Assembly (NCBI GenBank): GCA_902783775.1
Contig: CACZSI010000035.1
Location: forward strand, 1-62,358
From: an uncultured Lachnospiraceae bacterium
Lineage (GTDB): Bacteria > Bacillota > Clostridia > Lachnospirales > Lachnospiraceae
Reading direction: 5' to 3'
DNA length: 62,358 nucleotides
Every line of letters starts with the position of its first letter. Within the stretch, counting starts at the first letter, position 1. Under the pieces are notes generated by a model that searched no databases, was not told the origin of the DNA, and worked only from the letters and a program-made list of their open reading frames with translations. Shown here in pieces: positions 6,973 to 16,504 of the stretch. The translations under genes were made by a program, and so were the position numbers.

Positions 6973-9366
6973 ATGAGAGCAAGAACGTATAAGGCAGTCA
7001 GCGCAGTTTTGGCTCTAGCCATGACTACCACTATGTTAGTCGGGTGTGATAAGGGGTTAAGTAATAATGAGAAGTTACAGTCTGAAAAGAAGAGGGCTGA
7101 AAATGAGCAGAATGTAAAGGATATGTCTGCTATCTTAGAATCTAAGATAGATGATGTCTCTAATACAGATAAGGACGAATCAGTTTTTGTGGAGATGAAT
7201 TCTCAAGGAAAAATTTTAAAAACGACAGTAAGTGACACCTTAAAGAATTCAGGTAAAAATAGCATCAAGGATGAGAGCGAATTAGATGATATCGTAAATC
7301 TTACAGGAGATGAGAAATTCGCTAGAGATGATGAGGGGAAAATAATCTGGGAAAACAAAGGTGAAGACATAAGATATCAGGGGACAACACAAAAAGATGT
7401 ACCGGTTGCTATAGAGATAAATTACTATTTAGATAACAAGTTAACTGACCCGGAGGCTATGGCCGGAAAAAGTGGTCACGTGGACATTGAATATAAATAT
7501 GTTAACACAACAAAGGGTAACGACTACGTTCCTTTTGTTGTGCTAACCGGTATGGCTTTTGACCGTGAAAAATTTAAGAATGTAAAGATAAATCATGGAA
7601 AAGTGGTAACTTATAATGATTCCCACTTAGTATTGGGATTTGCGATTCCAGGATTTATTGATGAATTAAAGAGAAGAGTTGATCAAAAGACAGATGCACT
7701 AGATAAATTAGATATTCCTGACTCCATAACAGTTTCAGCTGATGTAGAGGACTTTGAGACATCTATGGCAATGACCTATGTAACATCAGGTTTAATTGAT
7801 AAGGATTTATCAGGAAGAATTGATTTATCTGATATTACTGATAAGATGAGACAGCTTCAGGATGGAGCGGACAGATTATCAGATGGAGCTAGACAGTTAT
7901 CCGATGGAACACACAAACTTAAAAGCGGTGTGGATGACCTATCAAAGGGAACTGGAAAGTTAGCAGATGGAAATAAAACTCTGTTTACAGGTTCAGATAA
8001 ATTATTATCTAAATATAGTGTATTTAATAAATCCCTTTTAGAGGCATTAGATAAGTCAGCTAAGGGCACTAAGAAGCTTTACGATGGCGTTAAGCCACTT
8101 AAAAAAGGTGCTAAGGATTTAGATGACGGTGCTAAGCAGTTAGATAAGGGAGCTAAGAAAATTAAAGATGGCTCACAAAAGTTAGATGAAGCTACAGGTA
8201 AGGTTAAGGATGGAACAGCGAGTTTGAAATCCGGAACAGGCGCCATTGCCAATGGAAGTAAAACTTTAAAGGAAGGTCTATCAACCCTTAAGAGTGGATT
8301 CGATGGAGATAAGAAAACAACAGGTCTTAAAGACGGTGCTAAGGCAGTTAAAAATGGAATGTCAGCATCCAATGAAGGTGTTAAGGAATTAGTTAATACA
8401 TTAAACCAGACACCTAAGTCTTTAGGCGACAACATAGATGCGATAGTAAGCAAGGTTAGCGCTTCTAGTGGCGGTGCTATTGCTAGCAAGGAAGCTTTAA
8501 ATGCTACTGTCGAAGGAATTAATTCTGCTGTAAAATCAGGCATAGAGTTAAGTGCAGTTTTACAGAATAAAGGATTAGATACAGCCACATATTATAGCTT
8601 ATTAGAAGCTTATTACAGTATTAAAACACTTGAGAGTGTTAAGACAAATATGGAAAACAGCATTGCCGCTAAGAAAGATGATATTGAAAAATTGTTAGCA
8701 GGCATGCAGCAGTTAGTGACTGCATCAGATCAGATTTCAGATGGTATAAATAAAGCGTCAAAGGGTGTTGAAGATCTATATGTAGGTTCCGTAACACTAA
8801 ATAAGGGTGCTAATGATTTGGATTCAGGTGCAGGTCAATTAAAAGATGGAACTACCCAGTTAAAGGATGGAACTAAGAGTTTAGCTGACGGTGCTAAGTC
8901 ACTGGCAGATGGAACTAATAGTTTATCAGCGGGTACAAAGAAATTAAAAGACAGTAGCGATAAATTAGTTTCAGGAATTAAGATACTAAAAGATGGCGCT
9001 GTTTTAATGGATGATAAAATCGGTGATGCCAGTCCTAAGATTAAGAGTGGCATTCAGCAGCTAAGAGATGGAGCAAAGACATTAAAAGATGGCTCAACTA
9101 AGATAGATGAAGGTGTGGCCACTTTAGATGACGGTGCTACTAAGCTAGACAGTGGAAGTAATGATATAAAAGAGGGTGTGGATACCATAAATGAAAAAGG
9201 TATCAGCCAGATTACTGATATTGTCGGTGACAATGTCCCTAAAGCCTTAGAGGAAATCGAAGATATCTTAAATAACGGCAGAAATTATGATAATTTCAGC
9301 GGTATAACTAAGGGAATGTCCGGCGAAGTTAAGTTTATTTACAAAACGCAGGAAATTAAAAAGTAG
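6973..9366 (+). CDS. Large coiled-repeat lipoprotein (YhgE/Pip-type DG repeats)
   Basis: A 797-residue surface lipoprotein. The signal peptide ends in LVGC (Cys near residue 25). After a mixed alpha/beta region (to about residue 280) come two long tracts (about 290-440 and 585-760) made of short repeats of the form L-x-D-G-A/T-x-x-L, e.g. LQDGADRLSDGARQLSDG. These are typical of the YhgE/Pip family extracellular region and predict long helical hairpins or coiled coil. The start is taken as the ATG at 6973 with AAGGTGAG upstream; an in-frame GTG lies at 6964. The MMPL transporter begins 12 bp after the stop, so this is probably its extracytoplasmic partner. Unlike YhgE it has no membrane domain of its own. 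Precise function unknown. Confidence 0.8.
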   Translation: MRARTYKAVSAVLALAMTTTMLVGCDKGLSNNEKLQSEKKRAENEQNVKDMSAILESKIDDVSNTDKDESVFVEMNSQGKILKTTVSDTLKNSGKNSIKDESELDDIVNLTGDEKFARDDEGKIIWENKGEDIRYQGTTQKDVPVAIEINYYLDNKLTDPEAMAGKSGHVDIEYKYVNTTKGNDYVPFVVLTGMAFDREKFKNVKINHGKVVTYNDSHLVLGFAIPGFIDELKRRVDQKTDALDKLDIPDSITVSADVEDFETSMAMTYVTSGLIDKDLSGRIDLSDITDKMRQLQDGADRLSDGARQLSDGTHKLKSGVDDLSKGTGKLADGNKTLFTGSDKLLSKYSVFNKSLLEALDKSAKGTKKLYDGVKPLKKGAKDLDDGAKQLDKGAKKIKDGSQKLDEATGKVKDGTASLKSGTGAIANGSKTLKEGLSTLKSGFDGDKKTTGLKDGAKAVKNGMSASNEGVKELVNTLNQTPKSLGDNIDAIVSKVSASSGGAIASKEALNATVEGINSAVKSGIELSAVLQNKGLDTATYYSLLEAYYSIKTLESVKTNMENSIAAKKDDIEKLLAGMQQLVTASDQISDGINKASKGVEDLYVGSVTLNKGANDLDSGAGQLKDGTTQLKDGTKSLADGAKSLADGTNSLSAGTKKLKDSSDKLVSGIKILKDGAVLMDDKIGDASPKIKSGIQQLRDGAKTLKDGSTKIDEGVATLDDGATKLDSGSNDIKEGVDTINEKGISQITDIVGDNVPKALEEIEDILNNGRNYDNFSGITKGMSGEVKFIYKTQEIKK

Positions 9367-9378
9367 GGGGGATTGGCT

Positions 9379-11442
9379 ATGGATAAATTAAGCAAAGCGA
9401 TTGTAAAGTATCGTCATTTGATACTTGTTTTAAGTGTTATCCTCTTAATCCCGGCTGCGATTGGATATTTTAATACTAGAGTAAATTATGATCTTTTATA
9501 TTATCTGCCATCTGATATTGATACTATGAAAGGCCAGGAAATAATGCTTAAGGATTTTAAGACTGGTGCTTTTGGTATAGCAATGGTAGATGGGATGAAG
9601 GATAAAGAAGTATCCGAACTCATAGGTGAAATGAAAAAGGTGAAGCATGTGCATAATGTGCTATGGTATGACAGCTTTGATGCATTGGGCATGCCTAAGG
9701 AAATGCTTCCCGGAGATATATATAATAAATTTAATAAAGATTCATCCACAATAATGATGATTATTTTCGATGACTCCAGTTCCGGTGAGGGAACTATGCA
9801 GGCGATAGAGGATATTAGAAAGATTACAAAGCACAAGGCTATGATTTCAGGAATCTCCGCTATTGTTACTGACACAAAGAATTTATCGGAAAAGGAAACT
9901 CCAATATACGTAGCCATTGCGGTGTTATTATCCATCATTATTTTAGGAATACTAATGGAGTCTTGGTTGATTCCGGTTCTAATGCTGGTAAGTATTGGCT
10001 TTGCCATTGTTTACAATTTAGGAACTAATATTGTATTCGGTGAAATATCCTATATCACAAAAGCCTTAGCGGCAGTTCTTCAGTTAGGTGTTACTATGGA
10101 TTACTCCATATTCTTATGGCACAGCTACCTAGAACAGCGAGGGGACAGTGATGATAAGGTAGGGGCAATGGAAAATGCCATTAAGATGACTATTTCATCA
10201 GTTTTAGGAAGTTCCATAACCACAATAGCGGGCTTTATAGCTCTATGCTTTATGAGTTTTACCCTAGGTTTAGATATGGGTATTGTAATGGCTAAGGGCG
10301 TAATTTTCGGAGTGATTGGCTGTGTAACTATATTGCCGGCGTTTATTCTAATATTTGATAAGCCATTGCTTAAGCTTAGACATAAGTCTTTATTGCCTGA
10401 GTTTAATAAGATTCCGGCCTTTATCACAAAACATTATAAGCCGATTATCGCATTATTTATTGTGATTTTAATACCAAGTATTTACGGTGAAAAAAACGCG
10501 GCTGTTTATTATGATCTGTCGCTGTCATTGCCACAGAATTTAGAGAGTGTGGCGACTCAGACTAAGCTTAACAATGAATATAAGTTTGGATCAGCCAGTC
10601 TTATTATTTTAGATTCCAAGACCAAGGAAAATGATAAGACAAGAATGCTTAAGGACTTAGAAAAAGTGGATGGCGTGGAGGCTGTTATAGGCGTTGAGAG
10701 CTTAACTAGCGGAGCAGTGCCAATGGCGTTTATTCCTAAGGATATGCTATCCGCAGTTAAAAATGATAAGTATCAGCTAGCCATATTTATGTCTAAGTAT
10801 AAGACGGGGTCAGATGAGGCAAATGCCCAGAGTGATAAGGCAGAAAAGATTATTCATTCATATGATAAAAAGGCAATGCTAGTGGGTGAGGCGGCTTGTA
10901 CTAGGGACTTAATTAAGATAACAGATAAAGATTTTAAGGTTGTAAGTTTTGTTTCAATCTTTTTAATATTGATAATTATCGGATTTGTATTTAAGTCAAT
11001 CTCATTGCCAGTAATTTTAGTGGCGGTAATCGAGTTTGCGATTTTCTTAAACATGGGAATACCGTATTATACTAAAACGGTATTACCTTTCGTGGCTTCA
11101 ATTGTTATTGGAACTATCCAATTAGGTGCCACAGTGGATTACGCTATTTTAATGACGAATAGATATAAGTACGAAAGAAGATTAGGACACGAGAAGCATG
11201 AAGCTTCATTTAATGCCCTTAAAGTTTCTATGAAATCCGTAATTGTATCGGCGCTAACATTCTTTGGTGCCACCATCGGAGTGGGATTATACTCTAGTAT
11301 CGACATGATTTCATCACTTTGTATTTTGATGGCTAGAGGTGCTATAATTAGTATGATTTCAGTATTATTTATTCTACCTGCTATGTATATAGCGTTTGAT
11401 GGATTGATTGTAAAAGGAAGCAAAGACTTTTTGAAAAAATAG
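9379..11442 (+). CDS. MMPL/RND-family transporter
   Basis: The 687-residue membrane protein has the MMPL/RND pattern in two halves. Each half has one N-terminal helix (about 13-30 and 352-370), an extracytoplasmic domain, then five helices. Conserved features include LGVTMDYSIFLWHSYLEQR (about 240-255) and its equivalent in the second half, LGATVDYAILMTNRYKYER, whose buried Asp residues are thought to carry the proton relay. The ATG at 9379 with GGGGGAT upstream is preferred over a TTG at 9373. It is encoded directly after the repeat lipoprotein and ends at a strong terminator. Substrates of this family are usually lipids, peptides or hydrophobic drugs; nothing here fixes the substrate. Confidence 0.92.
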   Translation: MDKLSKAIVKYRHLILVLSVILLIPAAIGYFNTRVNYDLLYYLPSDIDTMKGQEIMLKDFKTGAFGIAMVDGMKDKEVSELIGEMKKVKHVHNVLWYDSFDALGMPKEMLPGDIYNKFNKDSSTIMMIIFDDSSSGEGTMQAIEDIRKITKHKAMISGISAIVTDTKNLSEKETPIYVAIAVLLSIIILGILMESWLIPVLMLVSIGFAIVYNLGTNIVFGEISYITKALAAVLQLGVTMDYSIFLWHSYLEQRGDSDDKVGAMENAIKMTISSVLGSSITTIAGFIALCFMSFTLGLDMGIVMAKGVIFGVIGCVTILPAFILIFDKPLLKLRHKSLLPEFNKIPAFITKHYKPIIALFIVILIPSIYGEKNAAVYYDLSLSLPQNLESVATQTKLNNEYKFGSASLIILDSKTKENDKTRMLKDLEKVDGVEAVIGVESLTSGAVPMAFIPKDMLSAVKNDKYQLAIFMSKYKTGSDEANAQSDKAEKIIHSYDKKAMLVGEAACTRDLIKITDKDFKVVSFVSIFLILIIIGFVFKSISLPVILVAVIEFAIFLNMGIPYYTKTVLPFVASIVIGTIQLGATVDYAILMTNRYKYERRLGHEKHEASFNALKVSMKSVIVSALTFFGATIGVGLYSSIDMISSLCILMARGAIISMISVLFILPAMYIAFDGLIVKGSKDFLKK

Positions 11443-11450
11443 TAGTTAAA

Positions 11451-11497
11451 GGTCAAGTAAAATGAGGTGACCCCTCAAAATTTACTTGACCTTTTTT
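11451..11497 (+). terminator. Terminator of the TetR/lipoprotein/MMPL cluster
   Basis: Perfect 11-bp stem GGTCAAGTAAA / TTTACTTGACC with a secondary stem (TGAGG / CCTCA) in its loop, followed by six Ts. Confidence 0.93.
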
Positions 11498-11566
11498 ATT
11501 TTTTGATACATTTAGAATGTGTTATGTGTTAAAATGGTAGTAGTTATAAGAGATGGAGGTGGAAGT

Positions 11567-12163
11567 ATGTCACAAATTTTAATTTCAATCGGAAGAGAGT
11601 ACGGAAGCGGCGGACATATAGTAGCTAATAAGGTAGCGGAACATTTTGGCATTAAGCTATATGATAAGAAAATTCTATCTGAAATCAGTAAAGAGGGTAA
11701 TTATAGTCGGGAAATAATGGAGAGGTTCGATGAGCGTCCTGTAAATACTACCTTCGTGCCTATTTCATTTAACGGATACGGATTATCAATTGAACAGGAA
11801 ATAGCTATGAAACAGTTTGATTTTCTGAGAAAAAAGGGAAATGATGAAAGAGAATCTTTCGTGGCTGTGGGAAGATGTGCAGACGAAATTTTGGCTGAGA
11901 ATGAAAATCTGGTTAGAGTATTCATAATGGCGGATGAGGAGTATAAGATTAACCGAATTATGGAAACTGAAGAGCTGGATAAAAAAGAAGCCACAACTAA
12001 GATGAAAAAGGTTAATAAATTTAGAAAAACATATCACAATTATTATTGCGAAAATAAGTGGGGCGATTCTAGAGGATATGATCTATGTATTAATTCTGCT
12101 AAGATTAGTTTCGACGCTGCAGCTAAGATAATAGTTGATTATGTTGAATCATTGGAGAAGTAA
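11567..12163 (+). CDS. Cytidylate-kinase-like family protein
   Basis: The 198-residue protein opens with ISIGREYGSGGHIVANKVAEHFG, the P-loop of the cytidylate-kinase-like family (PF13189). It shows the family's LYDKKILSEIS segment, a VGRCADEIL segment and a C-terminal NHYYC-like region with basic residues. It is annotated only by homology: real CMP kinases are similar in fold but the substrate of this subgroup is not established. I chose the ATG at 11567 with GGAGGTGG upstream; an in-frame ATG at 11519 is not near a ribosome site. The next gene starts within 2 bp of the stop. Confidence 0.85.
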   Translation: MSQILISIGREYGSGGHIVANKVAEHFGIKLYDKKILSEISKEGNYSREIMERFDERPVNTTFVPISFNGYGLSIEQEIAMKQFDFLRKKGNDERESFVAVGRCADEILAENENLVRVFIMADEEYKINRIMETEELDKKEATTKMKKVNKFRKTYHNYYCENKWGDSRGYDLCINSAKISFDAAAKIIVDYVESLEK

Positions 12164-12164
12164 A

Positions 12165-13439
12165 TTGGAAAGTATAAAAAAAATAGGGTTAGGAATTATA
12201 TGTTTAGCGGCGACTTTAAGCTTTACTCAGATGGTTAGCGCTAAGCAGATTGATTTAGAAAATGCTACAATTGAATTAGTAAATGATGATAAACTTATTT
12301 ACAATGGCTTAGAGCAAAAGCCTGAGATTAATGTGTATGTAAAAGGAGAGCTTGTGGATAGCAGCCTTTATACAGTAAGCTATTCTAATAATGTGGATGC
12401 CTCAGCATATTATGGTATATCTTATGAGGAAAGAGTGAATAAGGTATTAAAAAATACTGATTTTACAGTGAATTATCAAAAGCTTCTAGAGGATAATAAT
12501 ACTGACGATGACATGTCTGAGGAAGGCGACATTGACTATGAGGATTTAGTGGACGATGGAGCTTTCATAAATGAGCAGAAGCCTATGCCGGAAATAAATA
12601 TCCAGGGTGTGGGTGAAGTTAGCGGCAGTGCTAAGTGTTATTTCACAATTTATCCTAAGAGCATTACTGAAAAAGATATAGTGTTTGACACTTCGAACCT
12701 AACTAGACAATATGCATTTGAAGCAAAAGATAAGGTGCCGCCTGTTCTTATCAGGGACAATGGCAGAGTCCTTAACACTTTTATTGACTATGTTCCGGAA
12801 TATCAGAATAACTATAATGTAGGAAAGGCTACCCTTAAGATAACAGGGGAGAATAACTACTGTGGTGAGGTGGTTAAGACCTTTAATATTGTAAAAAGAA
12901 AGATATCCGATGTCACTATTAAAGCGTATTATGATAAAAAGGATAATCTGATAGTTAAGTGCAATACAGGCAGTTATACTATGACAGCTAATAAAGAATT
13001 TAAGTACAGTGTAAAATACTTAGATGACGGAAGTGCATTAGTTACTGTGGAAGGAATAGGTCAGAATTACACCGGTAAGGAAGTGGTTACTATTTCTAAG
13101 GAGGATAATCCTTTTGCAGAAAAGTATATAACAAAAGCTGAGATTAAGAAGGCTAAGAAAAAGAAAACTTCTCTAAAGAAACCTAAGAATGTAATTGTCA
13201 GAAATGTAATTATAAAGTGGAATGCGAAAAAAGATGTAACAGGTTACCAACTTCAGTATTCTACTAATAAGAACTTTAAAAAGAAAAAAACTAAGACAAT
13301 TAAAAATGCTAATAGCATTGTAATCAGAAGATTAAAATTAAAAAAATATTACTTTAGAATTAGATGCTTCACAGAAATAGGTGGTAAGAAATATTATGGT
13401 GATTATTCTAAGACTGCTAAAGTTAAAATTAAAAAATAA
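12165..13439 (+). CDS. Secreted protein with C-terminal Fn3-like module
   Basis: The best start is a TTG at 12165, two bases after the previous stop, with GGAGAAG at 12154-12160. It gives a clean signal peptide ending in MVSA before KQ. The 424-residue product then has two beta-rich repeats containing short YNGLEQKPEINVYV and YAFEAKDKVPPVLI segments that look like Ig/MBG-type bacterial surface modules. A fibronectin type III-like module (about 340-424) ends in KVKIKK and is very rich in lysine. No catalytic motif is recognisable. It is probably a cell-surface structural or binding protein. The same Lys-rich Fn3 ending recurs in other exported proteins of the window. Confidence 0.75.
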   Translation: MESIKKIGLGIICLAATLSFTQMVSAKQIDLENATIELVNDDKLIYNGLEQKPEINVYVKGELVDSSLYTVSYSNNVDASAYYGISYEERVNKVLKNTDFTVNYQKLLEDNNTDDDMSEEGDIDYEDLVDDGAFINEQKPMPEINIQGVGEVSGSAKCYFTIYPKSITEKDIVFDTSNLTRQYAFEAKDKVPPVLIRDNGRVLNTFIDYVPEYQNNYNVGKATLKITGENNYCGEVVKTFNIVKRKISDVTIKAYYDKKDNLIVKCNTGSYTMTANKEFKYSVKYLDDGSALVTVEGIGQNYTGKEVVTISKEDNPFAEKYITKAEIKKAKKKKTSLKKPKNVIVRNVIIKWNAKKDVTGYQLQYSTNKNFKKKKTKTIKNANSIVIRRLKLKKYYFRIRCFTEIGGKKYYGDYSKTAKVKIKK

Positions 13440-13460
13440 AGAAAAGAAAGGATAGAGACT

Positions 13461-13868
13461 ATGGCAAATATTATTTTTAGAGGATACAGAGTGGAGGAAC
13501 TAGATTTAACAAATAAAATTGAGGCGGATAGAGAGATTGAAATCTCACAGAGATCTCAGTTTAATGTAAAGTACACAGATGACTTTAAGCATTGTGTAGC
13601 TAATTTAATTGTGGATATTATGGATCAGAATAATCCTATGGAATTCAATTATAAGATTAGTGGACTAGCTTACTTAGACTGTGAGGGAAACATTGATCAA
13701 AAGGAAATTCATAAGTTAGCATATGAGGAGATTTTCCCTCATGTTAGAGCTACAACTATCTCAGTAATGGCTCAGGCAGGATTACCTCCTATTGGAATCC
13801 AGAAAATTAAAATCGATGATAGTAATATCGAAGTGGTAGAGGGAAATAAAGACCAGTTTACCAGCTAA
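13461..13868 (+). CDS. SecB-like chaperone family protein
   Basis: The 135-residue protein resembles the SecB-like family (PF02556). It has an N-terminal beta-rich half (FNVKYTDDFKHCVANLIVDI) and the conserved helix plus Pro turn, FPHVRATTISVMAQAGLPPIGI, which corresponds to the FPYAR...GGFPPL segment of proteobacterial SecB. SecB holds secretory preproteins unfolded; Firmicutes usually lack the canonical form but some carry SecB-like proteins, sometimes with toxin-antitoxin genes. None is present here. The neighbour on the 5' side is a secreted protein, 21 bp away. The fold assignment is moderately sure, the cellular role is not. Confidence 0.65.
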   Translation: MANIIFRGYRVEELDLTNKIEADREIEISQRSQFNVKYTDDFKHCVANLIVDIMDQNNPMEFNYKISGLAYLDCEGNIDQKEIHKLAYEEIFPHVRATTISVMAQAGLPPIGIQKIKIDDSNIEVVEGNKDQFTS

Positions 13869-14163
13869 TTATTAGTGATTTTTTATAAAAATAAAGGTGA
13901 GTTTTTTGCCTACAGATACTACATAAAAATGTTTTTATAAAAAATAAAGGGTTTTTAATTGGGTAAAATTTAATAGAAGGGTTAGAAAATGTATAAGTTG
14001 CACAAAAAAATAAGGTTATAGAAAGTGAAAAGACCTTATATATAGCAATAATACACAAAAGTTTAGGTACTCCTTTTTGGTATATTGTAAAAAACATTTT
14101 TAATTATTAAACTATAAGAGTATTAGATTTTTGGTAACATAATAATCTAAACCCTTTCAATTT

Positions 14164-14200
14164 TTTCAGGCATCCCTGGCGAGGGATGCCTGAAACTTTT
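14164..14200 (+). terminator. Terminator hairpin
   Basis: A perfect 13-bp stem TTCAGGCATCCCT / AGGGATGCCTGAA with loop GGCG, preceded by a T run and followed by CTTTTT. It can end transcription of the 11567-13868 gene group. Confidence 0.85.
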
Positions 14201-14216
14201 TATACTTAAATAAGTA

Positions 14217-14246
14217 TTGACTATGGCTTATAAATAGTGGTAAAAT
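14217..14246 (+). promoter_or_regulatory. Promoter of the P-loop kinase gene
   Basis: TTGACT (14217-14222), 18-bp spacer, TAAAAT (14241-14246), 34 bp upstream of the start codon. Confidence 0.65.
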
Positions 14247-14279
14247 ACTAAAGATTAGTGTTTTATTAGGAGGCAAGCA

Positions 14280-14861
14280 ATGAAGAAGTTAATTTTAGTT
14301 ACATCACCACCGGCATGTGGAAAAACATTTGTTACAAAAAAGTTGGCAAAAGCGATGCCTAATTGTGTGTATTTAGATAAAGATTCACTTATCACATTAT
14401 CTAAGCAGATTTTTGTGGTAGCTAATGAAGAATATAATAGAAGTTCAGATTTCTTTGAAGCTAATATCAGAGATTATGAATATGATTGCATTATGGAAGT
14501 AGCTGAGGAAGCATTAGAGTATAATGACACAGTTTTCATTAATGCACCATATACTAGAGAAGTTAGAACAGAAGGTTACATGGAGAATTTAAGACAGCAT
14601 CTTTTAGAGAAGAAGGGTGCTGAACTTATCGTAGTTTGGGTACAGTGTGACGTAGAAGTTTGTAGACAGAGAATGATTTCTCGTGATTCAGACAGAGATA
14701 CATGGAAGCTAGAGCATTGGGATGAGTACGTTAAGAAATTAGATTTCTCTATCCCTAAGGGAATCCATAATTTATTCTTATTTGATAACTCTTCTGATGA
14801 GAAGTTTAGTTCATCACTAGCAGAGGCTGTTGATTATTTTAGAGATTTCCAGCTTAGATAA
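14280..14861 (+). CDS. P-loop nucleotide kinase / AAA_33-type ATPase
   Basis: The 193-residue protein has a Walker A motif TSPPACGKTFVTKKLA at residues 8-23, a DKDSL segment after it, FINAPYTREVR in the middle and the arginine-containing lid CDVEVCRQRMISRDSDRDTWK. This matches the small P-loop kinases (AAA_33, related to zeta toxins and gluconate or shikimate kinases). No antitoxin gene is adjacent, so a toxin role is unlikely. It has its own promoter and a strong AGGAGG site. The substrate is unknown. Confidence 0.8.
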   Translation: MKKLILVTSPPACGKTFVTKKLAKAMPNCVYLDKDSLITLSKQIFVVANEEYNRSSDFFEANIRDYEYDCIMEVAEEALEYNDTVFINAPYTREVRTEGYMENLRQHLLEKKGAELIVVWVQCDVEVCRQRMISRDSDRDTWKLEHWDEYVKKLDFSIPKGIHNLFLFDNSSDEKFSSSLAEAVDYFRDFQLR

Positions 14862-14884
14862 ATAAAGAAATTATGTAGACATCT

Positions 14885-14914
14885 AAGGGCTGTTGCTAAT
14901 GCATCAGCCCTTTA
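14885..14914 (+). terminator. Possible weak terminator
   Basis: AAGGGCTG / CAGCCCTT stem with inner pairing, but only three Ts follow. It may attenuate rather than end transcription into gltX. Confidence 0.5.
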
Positions 14915-14940
14915 AATATGAGAAGATATAAGGAGTAATT

Positions 14941-16401
14941 ATGAGTAAAATTAGAACAAGATTTGCCCCAAGTCCAACAGGTAGAATGCATGTAGGAAAC
15001 TTAAGAACAGCTTTATACGAGTTCCTTATTGCTAAACATGATGGCGGAGATTTCGTATTAAGAATAGAGGACACTGACCGCGAAAGATATGTGGAAGGTG
15101 CAGTAGATATTATTTATAAGACTTTAGAGCAGACAGGATTGAAGCATGATGAGGGTCCTGATATGGATAAGGGATATGGCCCATATATCCAGAGTGAGAG
15201 ACAGGCTACAGGTCTTTATCTTAAGTATGCTAAGGAGTTAATTGAAAAGGGAGAGGCATATTACTGCTTCTGTACTAAGGAGAGATTAGAGACATTAAAG
15301 ACTAGCGTAAGCGACGACGGAAAAGAGATTACAATGTATGATAAGCATTGCCTTAGCCTTTCAAAAGAAGAGATTGAAGAAAAATTAAATAACAATGAGC
15401 CTTATGTTATCAGAATGAATATGCCAACAGAAGGCACAACTACATTTATAGATGAATTATACGGCGAGATTACAGTGGAGAATAAAGAGTTAGACGATAT
15501 GATTTTAATAAAGTCAGACGGATATCCTACATATAACTTCGCCAATGTAATTGACGATCATTTACAGAACATTACTCACGTAGTTAGAGGAAATGAGTAT
15601 ATCTCATCTTCACCTAAGTACCAGAGATTATACGAGGCTTTCGGCTGGGAAGTTCCTAAGTATGTTCACCTTCCATTGATTACAGATGAGAATCATAAGA
15701 AGTTAAGTAAGCGTTCAGGTCACTCATCATACGAAGATTTAGTAGAGCAGGGATTTTTACCGGAGGCTATCGTAAACTATATTGCCCTTCTAGGATGGAG
15801 CCCTGAGGATAACAAAGAGATTTTCTCATTAGATGAGTTGATTAAGGAGTTCGATTATAAGAAGATTAATAAGTCACCATCTGTATTCGATATCAATAAA
15901 TTAAAATGGATGAATGGCGAATACATTAAAGCTATGGACAATGAAAAGTTCTATGAGTTAGCTCTTCCATATGTTAAGGAAGTAATTACAAAGGACTTAG
16001 ATTTAAATAACATTATGGACATGGTGAAAACTAGAATTGAAGTGTTCCCTGAAATTGGTGAGATGATTGATTTCTTCCAGGAAATGCCTGAGTATGATGT
16101 GGAAATCTTTACACATAAGAAGATGAAAACTAACTCAGAGATTTCTCTGGAAATTTTAGAAGAGTTATTGCCAATCCTCGAGGATACAGATGACTATTCA
16201 GTAGACGGATTACATGACTTAGTATTTGAGTATATTGCTAAGAAAGAGTGTAAGAACGGTCAGGCTTTATGGCCATTAAGAATAGCTGTTTCAGGAAAGA
16301 AAATGACACCTTGTGGAGCTTTCGAGGTATTAAATGTAATCGGAAAAGATGAGTCAATTAAGAGAATTAAGACAAGTATTGAAAAATTAAAGAATGCATA
16401 A
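14941..16401 (+). CDS. gltX: Glutamyl-tRNA synthetase
   Basis: This class I synthetase charges tRNA-Glu (and in many Firmicutes also tRNA-Gln, later amidated). The 486-residue enzyme is full length. The HIGH motif reads HVGN within [11 protein letters not shown] (about residues 9-20). The KMSKS loop is KKLSKRSG (about 252-259). The C-terminal anticodon-binding helical domain ends with [12 protein letters not shown] ribosome site AAGGAG lies upstream. Strong terminator downstream. Confidence 0.97.
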   Translation: MSKIRTRFAPSPTGRMHVGNLRTALYEFLIAKHDGGDFVLRIEDTDRERYVEGAVDIIYKTLEQTGLKHDEGPDMDKGYGPYIQSERQATGLYLKYAKELIEKGEAYYCFCTKERLETLKTSVSDDGKEITMYDKHCLSLSKEEIEEKLNNNEPYVIRMNMPTEGTTTFIDELYGEITVENKELDDMILIKSDGYPTYNFANVIDDHLQNITHVVRGNEYISSSPKYQRLYEAFGWEVPKYVHLPLITDENHKKLSKRSGHSSYEDLVEQGFLPEAIVNYIALLGWSPEDNKEIFSLDELIKEFDYKKINKSPSVFDINKLKWMNGEYIKAMDNEKFYELALPYVKEVITKDLDLNNIMDMVKTRIEVFPEIGEMIDFFQEMPEYDVEIFTHKKMKTNSEISLEILEELLPILEDTDDYSVDGLHDLVFEYIAKKECKNGQALWPLRIAVSGKKMTPCGAFEVLNVIGKDESIKRIKTSIEKLKNA

Positions 16402-16406
16402 TTATT

Positions 16407-16445
16407 TAACCTCCCTTTCGGATATCCGGTAGGGAGGTTATTTTT
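16407..16445 (+). terminator. Terminator of gltX
   Basis: TAACCTCCCT / AGGGAGGTTA perfect 10-bp stem with an inner CGG/CCG pairing, followed by five Ts. Confidence 0.92.
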
Positions 16446-16504
16446 GTATTGCAATCACACAAATAATATGATACCTTAGCAATAGAGAGAAACATATATA
16501 GTTT

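Larger units (their letters stand above)
13869..14279 (+). other. 411-bp intergenic region
   Basis: The longest gene-free stretch. It is very AT-rich and I see no credible reading frame. It holds a 7-bp inverted repeat (ATAAGGT / ACCTTAT, 14010-14039), a strong terminator hairpin (14164-14195) and the promoter of the next gene (14217-14246). A long leader, a decayed gene or a small RNA cannot be excluded between 13900 and 14150. Confidence 0.7.

Noticed and set aside
8079..8588. Long minus-strand open frame inside the lipoprotein gene
   Set aside because: It is the antisense shadow of the repetitive coding sequence, is Pro/Leu/Ser-rich, and has no ribosome site.
7860..9190. Dense repeats of about 21-27 bp resembling a tandem array or CRISPR
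   Set aside because: The units vary in sequence and stay in frame; they encode the L-x-D-G-A protein repeats of the lipoprotein. There are no constant repeats with unique spacers.
13858..14097. Minus-strand frame of 79 codons in the 411-bp gap
   Set aside because: Composition reflects AT-rich DNA; no ribosome site, no recognisable motif, and it overlaps the SecB-like gene end.
14280..14861. Zeta-type toxin of a toxin-antitoxin system
   Set aside because: The P-loop kinase fold is compatible, but no antitoxin gene is adjacent and the gene has its own promoter and isolated context.
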